Source of the DNA: Brevundimonas vancanneytii | GTDB taxonomy: Bacteria; Pseudomonadota; Alphaproteobacteria; Caulobacterales; Caulobacteraceae | DNA: 14,552 bases | Reading direction: 5' to 3' | Assembly (NCBI GenBank): GCA_945874855.1 | Contig: CAMCIP010000034.1 | Span: 1-14,552 of the forward strand | In this document: positions 6,392-13,705 of the stretch, one piece after another | Layout of the letters: each line of letters begins with the position of its first letter | Position numbering within the stretch: the stretch's first letter is position 1 | The notes under the pieces: model-generated | What the model saw: only the letters and a program-made list of their open reading frames with translations | What the model was told of the DNA's origin: nothing | Database searches by the model: none | Made by a program: the position numbers and the translations under genes

Positions 6392-6574
6392 TCAAGCGTC
6401 TTGATCCGGACGCGGTGCGTCTCCGCCCTTGTGGCCACGCTGGACAAGGGCCTCGCGAAGCAACACCTCGACCTGGGCGTTGACCGAGCGCAGCTCGGCC
6501 GCCGCCAGCCGCTCCACTGCCGTGAGCAGCGCAGGGGACACGCGCATCAGGAAGGCCTTGCGCTCGCGGGCCAC
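6392..6574 (-). CDS. Small ribbon-helix-helix (Arc-like) DNA-binding protein
   Basis: This 60-residue protein has the pattern of a ribbon-helix-helix repressor of the Arc/HicB-antitoxin type: a short strand RKAFLMRVSP (5-14), helix A ALLTAVERLAAAE (15-27), a turn LRS, and helix B VNAQVEVLLREALVQR (31-46), then a polar tail. The start chosen is the GTG at 6574, seven bases after the SPFH stop; the frame extends upstream to 6706 but only over the SPFH gene in another frame, and no ATG lies near the domain start. Small RHH genes directly after an SPFH gene are, from memory, a recurrent pair in Proteobacteria. No toxin gene is visible, so an autoregulator of this cluster is more likely than an antitoxin. 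The candidate operator is the palindrome at 7497-7506. Confidence 0.8.
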   Translation of the reverse strand: MARERKAFLMRVSPALLTAVERLAAAELRSVNAQVEVLLREALVQRGHKGGDAPRPDQDA

Positions 6575-6581
6575 CCCGGCC

Positions 6582-7472
6582 TCAGCCGTACAGGGTGCCG
6601 GTGTTGACCACAGGCTGCGCCTCACGGTCGGCGCAGAGCACCACCAGCAGGTTGGAGACCATGGCCGCCTTGCGGTCCTCGTCCAGTTCGACCACGCCGC
6701 GCTCATTGAGGTCGGCCAAAGCGCTTTCCACCATGCCGACTGCGCCCTTCACGATGAGCCGCCGGGCAGACAGGACGGCCTCGGCCTGTTGACGCTTCAA
6801 CATGGCGCCGGCGATCTCGGGCGCATAGGCCAGGTGGGCCAGGCGCGCCTCGTCTACCGCCACGCCCGCGACCGCCACCCGACGGACCAACTCCTCCCGC
6901 AGCCGGCCGGCGACGTCCTCGGCGTCAGCCCGCAGGGTCAGCTCCGGCTCGTCGGTCTCGTCGCCGTGGTCGTAGGCATAGTGGGAGGCGATGTCCCGGA
7001 GCGCCGTGTCCACCTGGATGTTCACGAACGCCTGATAGTCATCGACGTCGAACAGCGCCTGGGCCGAGTCCTCGACCCGCCACACCACGTTTGCGGCGAT
7101 CTCGATCGGGCTTCCCCGCTTGTCGTTCACCTTCAGCTTGTCGCTGGTCAGGTTCCGGGCCCGCAGGCTGATTTTCTTGCGGCTGTACCAGGGCAGGACC
7201 CAGCGCAGGCCCGTCGTCCGGTCAGTGCCGCGGTAGTCGCCGAACAGCAGGATGGCCATCGCCTCATTGGGCTGGATGGCATAGAAGCCGCACATCAGGA
7301 AAAGGCCGACGGTCGCCGCGGAAATGCCGCCGGCCACGTTCAGCCAATATTCGGTGTTCTGGGCCACCAGGGCGAACCCCCCGACAAGCAGTGCGATGCT
7401 GAGCAACAGGATGGGTATCCCGGCCGCGGACTGGGTGGATCGTTCGACGGAGCGGCTGCGGATTTCGGTCAT
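6582..7472 (-). CDS. SPFH/Band 7 domain membrane protein
   Basis: The 296-residue product has two N-terminal hydrophobic segments (about 19-37 and 44-64) followed by an SPFH/prohibitin-like domain (about 65-235). The domain starts with the typical GFYAIQPNEAMAILLFG (62-78) and contains GLRWVLPWY, the strand PIEIAANVVWRVED, and a helical region with VAGVAVDEARLAHLAYAPEI. The C-terminus ends VVNTGTLYG. SPFH proteins oligomerise on membranes and organise microdomains or regulate membrane proteases; the role of this subfamily is not established. The ATG at 7472 has GGGGAA five bases upstream. It heads the minus-strand cluster SPFH, RHH, glycosyltransferase, phosphatase, and its 5' region contains a perfect palindrome. 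Confidence 0.93.
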   Translation of the reverse strand: MTEIRSRSVERSTQSAAGIPILLLSIALLVGGFALVAQNTEYWLNVAGGISAATVGLFLMCGFYAIQPNEAMAILLFGDYRGTDRTTGLRWVLPWYSRKKISLRARNLTSDKLKVNDKRGSPIEIAANVVWRVEDSAQALFDVDDYQAFVNIQVDTALRDIASHYAYDHGDETDEPELTLRADAEDVAGRLREELVRRVAVAGVAVDEARLAHLAYAPEIAGAMLKRQQAEAVLSARRLIVKGAVGMVESALADLNERGVVELDEDRKAAMVSNLLVVLCADREAQPVVNTGTLYG

Positions 7473-7496
7473 TGGGTTCCCCGTGTTGACAGCGAA

Positions 7497-7506
7497 GTGA
7501 TATCAC
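7497..7506. promoter_or_regulatory. Palindrome GTGATATCAC, candidate operator of the SPFH/RHH operon
   Basis: A perfect 10-bp palindrome lies 25 bp upstream of the SPFH start and overlaps the best -10 position for that gene. Ribbon-helix-helix dimers bind short palindromes or tandem half-sites, and an RHH gene is second in the operon, so autorepression is a simple hypothesis. A weaker partner, CGAGATCG, starts two bases further on at 7509. Binding is inferred. Confidence 0.45.
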
Positions 7507-7526
7507 ATCGAGATCGTCCACCACAA
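7498..7526 (-). promoter_or_regulatory. Weak candidate promoter of the SPFH operon
   Basis: On the minus strand TTGTGG (7526-7521) is followed after 16-17 bp by GATATC/ATATCA, which overlaps the palindrome. The match to consensus is modest. It is proposed mainly because the spacing and distance to the ATG at 7472 are right. Confidence 0.3.
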
Positions 7527-7573
7527 GTCTCCCCCGGTCATGACGCCTTGCATTCGCCTCAAATTCGGGAAAC

Positions 7574-7602
7574 TTGGGACAAACGTTCGATGGGGCTGCT
7601 AA
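7574..7602 (+). promoter_or_regulatory. Weak candidate promoter of the autotransporter gene
   Basis: TTGGGA (7574-7579) and TGCTAA (7597-7602) are 17 bp apart, and GCTAAACG partly matches the Caulobacter -10 form GCTAnAwC. It lies 48 bp upstream of the ATG at 7651. The -10 bases fall in the loop of a small GGGGC/GCCCC hairpin. The evidence is motif resemblance only. Confidence 0.35.
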
Positions 7603-7650
7603 ACGCCCCCGACAGTCGTCTCGTGCGTCATCCGAGGGGTAGTTCCGGTT

Positions 7651-10600
7651 ATGCGTCTTCTCTATGCGACCGCGGCCGCGCTCGCGCCCCTTCTGCTGGC
7701 GACGGGCGTTCAGGCCCAGGTCGTCATCAACACGGCGCGCACGACGCCGATCGTCACCTCGAACCCGGCCGGCTCGGGGCCTGCCAACATCGAAATCGCC
7801 TCGGGCGGCGCGATCAATCTGTCGACCGGCACGGCGGTCACCGTCGATTCGAACAACACCTTCACCCTGTCGACCGGCGGGGGGATCAACATGGGCAATG
7901 CCGCGGACGGCGCGACCGCATTGCTGGTGAACGCAGGCGTGTCGACGACCATCACGATCAACGACCGGATCACAGTCACGGACTCGCTCGGGGAGTATCC
8001 GAATCCTGACAATGATCTCGACGTGGACGGCCCCTGGGCGACCGGGTCGGGCCGTTACGGCGTCCGTCTGGCCGGCCCCGTCACCGGAAACCTTCTGCTC
8101 AGCAGGTCTGCCTTCCTTCAGGTCGAGGGCAATGACTCGTTCGGCATCTCGATCGACGCCGGCCTGATGGGACGGTTCTCGTCCCAGGCGGAGGTTCGCG
8201 TCCTCGGGGACCGCAGCGTCGCCATTCGAAGTGCCGGAATCCTGAATGGAGACGCCTGGATCGGCGGCTCGATCAATGCGACCGGAGAGGGAGCCTCGGC
8301 GGTCCGCTTCGACGGCAATGTGACCGGGCGTCTGATCTTCCAGGGACAGATCCAGGCCACGGGTTACCGCTACACCTCACGCCCGGCCGACGACATCATC
8401 GAGGACATCGACGCTGACGATCGTCTGCAGGGTGGCCCCACGGTGGTGATTGCCGGCAATGTGGCGGGAGGCGTGTTGTTCGACATCCTGCCCACCGAGT
8501 CGAATGCCAACAGTACCGACGACGATGGCGACGGGGTGACCGACAGCGAGGAAACAGCGTCGTCCGTCCTGGTCTTCGGCGAGGCTCCGGCCATCTCGGT
8601 CGGCTCCACCACCCAGACGGTGACCCTCGGGCCTGTCGGGACGGGGGACCTGAACTACGGCTTCATCAACCGTGGCACGGTGACGGCCCAGGGCATCCTC
8701 GACGGCGTCTCGGCGCAGGCGATCCGTTTCGGGGTGACCGGCGGGCAGGCCGTGGAAATCCAGGGCGGCGTTCTGACGGCCGGCCCCGTGTCCGTGCTCG
8801 CCTATGAAGCCGGCGCGACCGCCATTTCCTTCGGAGCCGGCGTGACCACGCCCCGGCTGACCAACACGGGCTTCATCACGGCCGCCAGTGCCAGCGAGTC
8901 CGGTGGCACGGTCACCGGCGTCCTGATCGGTGCAGGTGCCAATGTGCCCGAGTTCACCAATCGCGGTTCGCTCCTCGCGACCAGCGGGGGGGGAACTGCC
9001 ACGGTCAGGGGCGTGTTCGATCAGAGCGGCACGCTGTCCCGGGTCACCAATATGGGGATCGTCGAGGCCAACCTGAATCCCAATGCCGACCGTGATCCGC
9101 TCACCGGATCGGCCGTTGCGTTCGACCTGAGCGCCAACACCACGGGCGTGACCTTCATTCAGGACGAAGACCCCGCTGATCCGGCGGCCGACTCCACCAC
9201 GCCGGATGCTGACGGCGACGGCGTGCCGGACGCCTCGGAACCGTCAGTCTTCGGTGCCATCCGCTTCGGGTCGGGATCGGACGTTCTTGACGTTCGCAAT
9301 GGCTCAATCTTCGGCGACGTCGATTTCGGGGTCGGCGCCGATCGCCTGACGATCACGGGCGGCGCGACCGTCGCAGGCCGCCTTTCCGACTCCGACGGGC
9401 AGCTGTCGATCGATGTGCAGAACGGCACCCTGGACGGCCGGCAGACGTCCACCCTCAACGTCAGCAGCTTCGCCCTCGGGGCCGACGGGCGGCTGATCGT
9501 CACTCTGGACGGCACGACCGGCCAGGCGGGCGGTTACAATGTGGCCGGCGCGGCCAGCCTCGCGACGGGATCACAGTTGGGCGTCCGGTTCGCCTCGCTG
9601 ATCGATGCGCCGCAGCGCTTCACCATCATCAACGCCGGCACACTCACGCTTGGAGCCGTCGACTTCGACGCGACGGAAGACAACTCGCCCTATCTGTTCC
9701 GCGTCGATGCGGGCTCCAATGCGGCGACTGGCCAGGTGTTCGTGGACGTCCGGCGGCGGACCGCCGCGGAAGCGGGTCTGATCCAGTCTGAAGCGGGACT
9801 TTTCGACTCCTTCTACGACGCGCTCGACCGGGACGCGGCCGTGCTTGACGCCTTCATCTCCCAGACCGGGCGCGACGGCTTCGCCAACCTCTATGAGCAG
9901 ATGCTGCCGGAACATTCCGGTGGACCGCTTCTTTCCCTGGCCGGCGGCCTGGATGCCGTCACCCGCGCCCTGATCGGCCGCAACGCCTCAGCCGCACCGG
10001 GCGAGGCCAGCGCGTGGCTGCAGGAGATCACCTTCTACGCAGACAAGGACAAGACGGCTTCCCAGGGGTTCCGATCGGAAGGCTTCGGGGTGGCCGGCGG
10101 GTTCGAGGTCGGGACCGACTACGGCGGTCTGGGCGTGAGCCTCGCCTTCACCTCTTCGGACCTCGAGGATCCCGAATCGGAGGCCGAAGAGGTCGTTTCC
10201 GCCAATCTGCTGGAACTCGGGATCTATTGGCGGGCGCAGGGCCAGTACTGGACCACCTGGGCCCGGGCCGCGGGCGGCTATGCCAGCTTCGATTCCACGC
10301 GTCGCCTCGTGGGGTCGGGCCTGAACCTGACCAACACCTCCAGCTGGAACGGCTATTCGCTGTCCGCCGCGGGCGGAGCCTCGTACGAGCGGAAACTCGG
10401 GCGGTTCTCCATCCGGCCCGAGGTCTATGCCGAATACTTCCTGCTGAGCGAAGACGCCCACGTGGAAAGCGGCGGCGGCGACGCCTTCGATCTGGAACTG
10501 GACGAACGTGAGGGGCATCTGTTCTCCGCGACGGCGGCGATGAACGTGTCGATGGGACTTGGCGACGGTGACTGGCTGCGGCCGGAGCTGCGTATCGGCT

Positions 10601-10827
10601 GGCGTCAGAACATCTCGGTCGATCCCGGCGTCACCACGGGACGGTTCGTCAGCGGCGGGCCGGACTTCATGCTGGATCCGGGCACGATCGAGGGCGGCGG
10701 TCCGATCCTGGGCCTGCGGCTCAATGTCGGCAACGAACTGGGCATGCTGACCGTCAGTGCCGACGCCGAAATGATCGATGACTACATCCGCTATATGTTC
10801 CTGCTACGCGCCAGCTTCCGCTTCTGA
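7651..10827 (+). CDS. Autotransporter (type V secretion) outer-membrane protein
   Basis: This 1058-residue protein has a signal peptide (hydrophobic run to residue 20, likely cleavage VQA|Q after 22), a long Gly/Asn/Thr-rich passenger of the beta-helix kind (about 23-700), a helical linker (about 703-785) and a C-terminal beta-barrel (about 786-1058). The barrel begins ASAWLQEITFY, has alternating strands such as GFGVAGGFEVGTDYGGLGVSLAF and ends RASFRF with the terminal Phe typical of outer-membrane proteins. The passenger contains three 26-residue repeats (158-235). It also has two acidic loops, DDDGDGVTDSEE (290-301) and DADGDGVPDASE (519-530), that resemble calcium-binding thrombospondin type 3 loops. 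No protease triad is evident, so an adhesive or structural role is more likely than an enzymatic one. The ATG at 7651 has GAGGGG eleven bases upstream, a slightly long spacing. It is a single-gene unit ending in an intrinsic terminator. Confidence 0.92.
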   Translation: MRLLYATAAALAPLLLATGVQAQVVINTARTTPIVTSNPAGSGPANIEIASGGAINLSTGTAVTVDSNNTFTLSTGGGINMGNAADGATALLVNAGVSTTITINDRITVTDSLGEYPNPDNDLDVDGPWATGSGRYGVRLAGPVTGNLLLSRSAFLQVEGNDSFGISIDAGLMGRFSSQAEVRVLGDRSVAIRSAGILNGDAWIGGSINATGEGASAVRFDGNVTGRLIFQGQIQATGYRYTSRPADDIIEDIDADDRLQGGPTVVIAGNVAGGVLFDILPTESNANSTDDDGDGVTDSEETASSVLVFGEAPAISVGSTTQTVTLGPVGTGDLNYGFINRGTVTAQGILDGVSAQAIRFGVTGGQAVEIQGGVLTAGPVSVLAYEAGATAISFGAGVTTPRLTNTGFITAASASESGGTVTGVLIGAGANVPEFTNRGSLLATSGGGTATVRGVFDQSGTLSRVTNMGIVEANLNPNADRDPLTGSAVAFDLSANTTGVTFIQDEDPADPAADSTTPDADGDGVPDASEPSVFGAIRFGSGSDVLDVRNGSIFGDVDFGVGADRLTITGGATVAGRLSDSDGQLSIDVQNGTLDGRQTSTLNVSSFALGADGRLIVTLDGTTGQAGGYNVAGAASLATGSQLGVRFASLIDAPQRFTIINAGTLTLGAVDFDATEDNSPYLFRVDAGSNAATGQVFVDVRRRTAAEAGLIQSEAGLFDSFYDALDRDAAVLDAFISQTGRDGFANLYEQMLPEHSGGPLLSLAGGLDAVTRALIGRNASAAPGEASAWLQEITFYADKDKTASQGFRSEGFGVAGGFEVGTDYGGLGVSLAFTSSDLEDPESEAEEVVSANLLELGIYWRAQGQYWTTWARAAGGYASFDSTRRLVGSGLNLTNTSSWNGYSLSAAGGASYERKLGRFSIRPEVYAEYFLLSEDAHVESGGGDAFDLELDEREGHLFSATAAMNVSMGLGDGDWLRPELRIGWRQNISVDPGVTTGRFVSGGPDFMLDPGTIEGGGPILGLRLNVGNELGMLTVSADAEMIDDYIRYMFLLRASFRF
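8122..8355 (+). repeat. Three tandem 78-bp units encoding 26-residue passenger repeats
   Basis: Residues 158-183, 184-209 and 210-235 of the autotransporter align without gaps, each with Gly at position 3 (160, 186, 212) and a fourth Gly in phase at 238. Shared features are a xxG start, a small/hydrophobic cluster near positions 8-12, a Gly at position 17 and an alternating beta pattern in the last nine residues. The period fits one coil, or a strand-turn-strand unit, of a beta-helix. The DNA has diverged, so the repeat is old. Confidence 0.65.
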
Positions 10828-10847
10828 CCCAGGAACCACTGCAAGAG

Positions 10848-10880
10848 AAAGGGCCGCCAGAGCGATCCGGCGGCCCTTTT
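10848..10880. terminator. Intrinsic terminator shared by the autotransporter and tRNA-Val
   Basis: GGGCCGCC (10851-10858) and GGCGGCCC (10869-10876) form an 8-bp GC stem. TTTT follows on the plus strand and TTTCTCTT on the minus strand. It lies 23 bp after the autotransporter stop and 16 bp beyond the tRNA-Val 3' end, so it can stop both converging transcripts. Confidence 0.85.
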
Positions 10881-10895
10881 CCCTGGCTGGTACGC

Positions 10896-10972
10896 TGGTG
10901 GGCGGCGAGGGGTTCGAACCCCCGACCCCCTCGGTGTAAACGAGGTGCTCTGACCAGCTGAGCTAGCCGCCC
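10896..10972 (-). tRNA. tRNA-Val (anticodon UAC)
   Basis: The 77-nt gene on the minus strand has acceptor GGGCGGC paired with GCCGCCC, a D-arm TAGCTCAGCTGGTCAGAG, and anticodon stem CCTCG/CGAGG with loop TTTACAC. The anticodon TAC (10938-10936) decodes GUA and, when modified, other Val codons. The T-arm contains GGTTCGAACC, the discriminator is A and CCA is encoded. It lies 63 bp downstream of the lon stop on the same strand, with no clear promoter of its own in that gap. Confidence 0.97.
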
Positions 10973-10997
10973 TGTCCGTGCCTGCTCTTTGCCCGTT

Positions 10998-11027
10998 GAG
11001 GCGGGCTCGGCAAGCCCCGCCCGCCTC
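10998..11027 (-). terminator. Hairpin after lon, possible terminator or attenuator
   Basis: GAGGCGGGC and GCCCGCCTC form a perfect 9-bp stem with a 12-base loop, starting 8 bp after the lon stop codon on the minus strand. No T-run follows; the next bases are AACGGGCAAAG. Without a U-tract it may terminate poorly, in which case lon transcripts could continue through tRNA-Val to the terminator at 10848-10880. Confidence 0.5.
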
Positions 11028-11035
11028 CCGTTCGA

Positions 11036-13432
11036 TCAGTGGCTGACCGTGACCGTGGCCGGATCCGTCCCCACGGCGGTCGCGGGCAAGGGATCCGACG
11101 CCTCGTCCCATTCGACCGCCGTCAGGGACCCGGTGAGAGCCCATTTCAGCGCCTCATCCGCCGTCGAGATCGGCACGATCTCCAGGGCTCCCTTCACATT
11201 GTCGGGCACGTCGGCGAGGTCCTTGGCGTTCTCCTGGGGGATCAGCACCGTCTTGATGCCACTGCGCAGCGCCGCCAGCAGCTTCTCCTTGAGCCCGCCG
11301 ATGGCAGTGACGCGCCCGCGCAGGGTGATCTCGCCTGTCATGGCGATGTCCTTGCGGATGGGTACGCCGGTCAGGACCGAGACCATGGCCACCGTCATGG
11401 CGACGCCGGCGGACGGCCCGTCCTTGGGCGTGGCGCCGTCCGGCACGTGGACGTGGATGTCGGTCTTCTCGAAGACCGGCGGCTTGACCCCGATGTTCAG
11501 CGACCGCGCCCGGACGTAGGAGGCGGCGGCCGAGATGGACTCCTTCATGACCTCCTTCAGATTGCCGGTCACGGTCATGCGGCCGCGACCCGGCATCTTG
11601 ATCGCTTCGATCGTCAGGATTTCACCGCCGAACTCGGTCCACGCCAGGCCGGTGACGATGCCGACCTGATCCTCCTCATCCGTCTCGCCGAAGCGGTACT
11701 TCTGGACGCCCGCATAGAGCGCCAGCTTTTCGGCATCGACCGTGATCGACACGGTCTTCTCCTTGGCCATCTCGCGAACGGCCTTGCGTGCCAGTCCGCC
11801 CAATGCGCGCTCCAGCGAGCGCACCCCGGCCTCCCGCGTATAGTAGCGGATCAGATCGCGGATGGTGTCGTCAGGCACCACCAGCTCCGCGGCGGTAAGG
11901 CCGTTGTCCTTGGTGACCTTCGGCAGCACGTGGCGCTTTGCGATCTCGACCTTCTCGTCCTCGGTGTAACCCGACACCCGGATGATCTCCATCCGGTCCA
12001 TCAAGGGCTGGGGCATGTTGAGGCTGTTGGCCGTGGTCACGAACATGACGTTCGACAGGTCGTAGTCCACCTCCAGATAGTGGTCCCCGAACGCATTGTT
12101 CTGGGCCGGGTCCAGCACCTCGAGCAGGGCTGAGGACGGATCGCCGCGCCAGTCGGCCCCCAGCTTGTCGATCTCGTCCAGCAGGATGAAGGCATTGGTC
12201 GTCTTGGCCTTCTTCATCGACTGGATGATCTTGCCCGGCATCGAACCGATGTAAGTCCGACGGTGCCCCCGGATCTCGGCCTCGTCGCGCACGCCGCCCC
12301 GCGACATGCGGACGTACTCCCGGCCCGTGGCCTTGGCGATCGACTTGGCCAGCGACGTCTTGCCGACGCCCGGAGGCCCCACGAGACAGAGGATCGGCCC
12401 CTTCAGGCTGTTGGTCCGGGCCTGGACGGCCAGGTACTCGATGATCCGCTCCTTGACCTTCTCAAGGCCATAGTGGTCCTCCTCAAGGATGGCCTCGGCG
12501 ACGTCGAGATCGATCGGGCGGGTCTTGGCCTTGCCCCAGGGGATCGACAGCAGCCAGTCCAGGTAGTTGCGCACCACAGTCGACTCTGCCGACATCGGAC
12601 TCATGTTGCGAAGCTTCTTGACCTCGGCCTCGGCCTTGGTCCGCGCCTCCTTGCTGAGACGGGTCTTCTTGATCCGCCGCTCCAGTTCCATGACCTCGTC
12701 GCGAGCGTCGTCGGTCTCGCCAAGCTCGCGCTGGATCGCCTTCATCTGCTCGTTAAGGTAGTATTCGCGCTGGGTCTTCTCCATCTGCCGCTTGACGCGA
12801 CTGCGGATCTTCTTTTCGACCTGAAGGACGCTGATCTCGCCCTCCATCAGGCCATAGACCCCCTCCAGTCGAGCCGCGACGTCAAAAGTCTCCAGCAGGG
12901 CCTGCTTGTCGGCGATCTTCACCGACAGATGGGCCGCCACGCTGTCCGCGAGACGCGACGCGTCGTTGATCTGCGGGATGGAGCTCAAGGCCTCCGGAGG
13001 CACCTTCTTGTTCAGCTTCACATAGTGTTCGAAATGCTCAATCACCGCACGCGACAGGGCCTCGGCCCTGGCTGGATCGGTGACCTCGTCCTCCACGGTC
13101 TCGGCCTCGGCCTCAAAATACTCGGACTGGTCGGAGAAATTCAGCAGCCGGGCGCGACGCTTGCCCTCGACCAGCACCTTCACCGTGCCGTCGGGCAGCT
13201 TCAGCAGTTGCAGCACATTGGCCAGCACCCCGATCGGATGGATCGCATCGGCCGCCGGATCGTCGTCGACGCTGTTCTTCTGGGTGGCCAGCAGGATCTG
13301 CTTCTCGCCCTTCATGATCTCGTCCAGCGCGCGCACGGACTTCTCGCGACCCACGAACAGAGGCACGACCATGTGGGGGAAGACAACGATGTCCCGCAGG
13401 GGCAGGACGGGCAGGGTTTTCAACTCAGACAT
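11036..13432 (-). CDS. lon: ATP-dependent endopeptidase Lon
   Basis: Lon is a cytoplasmic AAA+ serine protease that unfolds and degrades misfolded and selected regulatory proteins. The 798-residue product has the full bacterial LonA layout. The N-terminal substrate domain starts at MSELKTLPVLPLRDIVVFPH and is followed by a helical region with TQREYYLNEQMKAIQRELGE (220-239). The AAA+ module has Walker A GPPGVGKT (352-359) and Walker B FILLDEIDK (415-423). The protease domain has the catalytic Ser674 in PKDGPSAGVAM and Lys717 in GGLKEK, 43 residues apart as in Escherichia coli (679/722). The frame stays open to 13495, but the ATG at 13432 matches the family start and has GGAAG eight bases upstream. 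In Caulobacter Lon degrades regulators such as CcrM and DnaA. A heat-shock-like promoter lies about 110 bp upstream, and clpX precedes it on the same strand. Confidence 0.98.
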   Translation of the reverse strand: MSELKTLPVLPLRDIVVFPHMVVPLFVGREKSVRALDEIMKGEKQILLATQKNSVDDDPAADAIHPIGVLANVLQLLKLPDGTVKVLVEGKRRARLLNFSDQSEYFEAEAETVEDEVTDPARAEALSRAVIEHFEHYVKLNKKVPPEALSSIPQINDASRLADSVAAHLSVKIADKQALLETFDVAARLEGVYGLMEGEISVLQVEKKIRSRVKRQMEKTQREYYLNEQMKAIQRELGETDDARDEVMELERRIKKTRLSKEARTKAEAEVKKLRNMSPMSAESTVVRNYLDWLLSIPWGKAKTRPIDLDVAEAILEEDHYGLEKVKERIIEYLAVQARTNSLKGPILCLVGPPGVGKTSLAKSIAKATGREYVRMSRGGVRDEAEIRGHRRTYIGSMPGKIIQSMKKAKTTNAFILLDEIDKLGADWRGDPSSALLEVLDPAQNNAFGDHYLEVDYDLSNVMFVTTANSLNMPQPLMDRMEIIRVSGYTEDEKVEIAKRHVLPKVTKDNGLTAAELVVPDDTIRDLIRYYTREAGVRSLERALGGLARKAVREMAKEKTVSITVDAEKLALYAGVQKYRFGETDEEDQVGIVTGLAWTEFGGEILTIEAIKMPGRGRMTVTGNLKEVMKESISAAASYVRARSLNIGVKPPVFEKTDIHVHVPDGATPKDGPSAGVAMTVAMVSVLTGVPIRKDIAMTGEITLRGRVTAIGGLKEKLLAALRSGIKTVLIPQENAKDLADVPDNVKGALEIVPISTADEALKWALTGSLTAVEWDEASDPLPATAVGTDPATVTVSH

Positions 13433-13542
13433 GATGCAGACTTCCAGGGGCCTTCGCGGATCTCCGGCCCGCGGGCTTCCGACGCTGGGACGCATGCCCC
13501 GGACCGGCCGCCCGCCCGTCGATTCCGACGGCGTTCTGAGGA

Positions 13543-13572
13543 CTATGTGGTCCCATCGCGTCGAGGTTCAAG
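13543..13572 (-). promoter_or_regulatory. Candidate sigma-32 (heat-shock) promoter of lon
   Basis: CTTGAA (13572-13567) and CCACATAG (13550-13543) are 16 bp apart on the minus strand. The heat-shock consensus is CTTGAA, 11-16 bp, CCCCATnT, so the -35 is perfect and the -10 matches 5 of the 7 defined positions. The element would give a leader of roughly 105 nt before the lon ATG. It lies downstream of the clpX terminator, so lon would have its own promoter. lon is a known sigma-32 target in many Proteobacteria; activity here is inferred. Confidence 0.5.
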
Positions 13573-13650
13573 CGCAGCCGTCGGACGGTCCACATCCGGC
13601 GGCCAACCACTCCGCTCCATCAACCAGGTCGCCGGCCCGACGGGCGCAGG

Positions 13651-13680
13651 AAAAAGGGCGGCCCACGCGGGACCGCCCCT
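13651..13680 (-). terminator. Intrinsic terminator of clpX
   Basis: On the minus strand GGGCGG-t-CCC and GGG-CCGCCC form a 9-bp stem with one bulged T and a GCGT loop, followed directly by TTTTT. It begins about 26 bp after the clpX stop and should separate clpX transcription from lon. A second small hairpin, CCCCC around TGGTC, overlaps the clpX stop region (about 13690-13704). Confidence 0.9.
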
Positions 13681-13705
13681 TGTCCGATTCCCCCTGGTCG
13701 GGGGA

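Noticed and set aside
6392..6574. RHH protein as the antitoxin of a toxin-antitoxin pair
   Set aside because: No small toxin-like frame (RelE, HicA, MazF or PIN type) is present next to it. Its partners are an SPFH gene and a glycosyltransferase gene.
6429..8009. Plus-strand 526-residue open frame across the SPFH gene and the autotransporter start
   Set aside because: It is antisense to SPFH and out of frame with the autotransporter, and it runs through the intergenic region without a ribosome site. It is a shadow frame.
13433..13495. Upstream extension of Lon by 21 codons
   Set aside because: The ATG at 13432 matches the family N-terminus and has a good ribosome-binding site; the extension is not Lon-like.
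13425..13610. Minus-strand 61-residue frame between lon and clpX
   Set aside because: It is Arg/Pro/Gly-rich, has no ribosome-binding site, overlaps the lon start and contains the likely lon promoter and leader.
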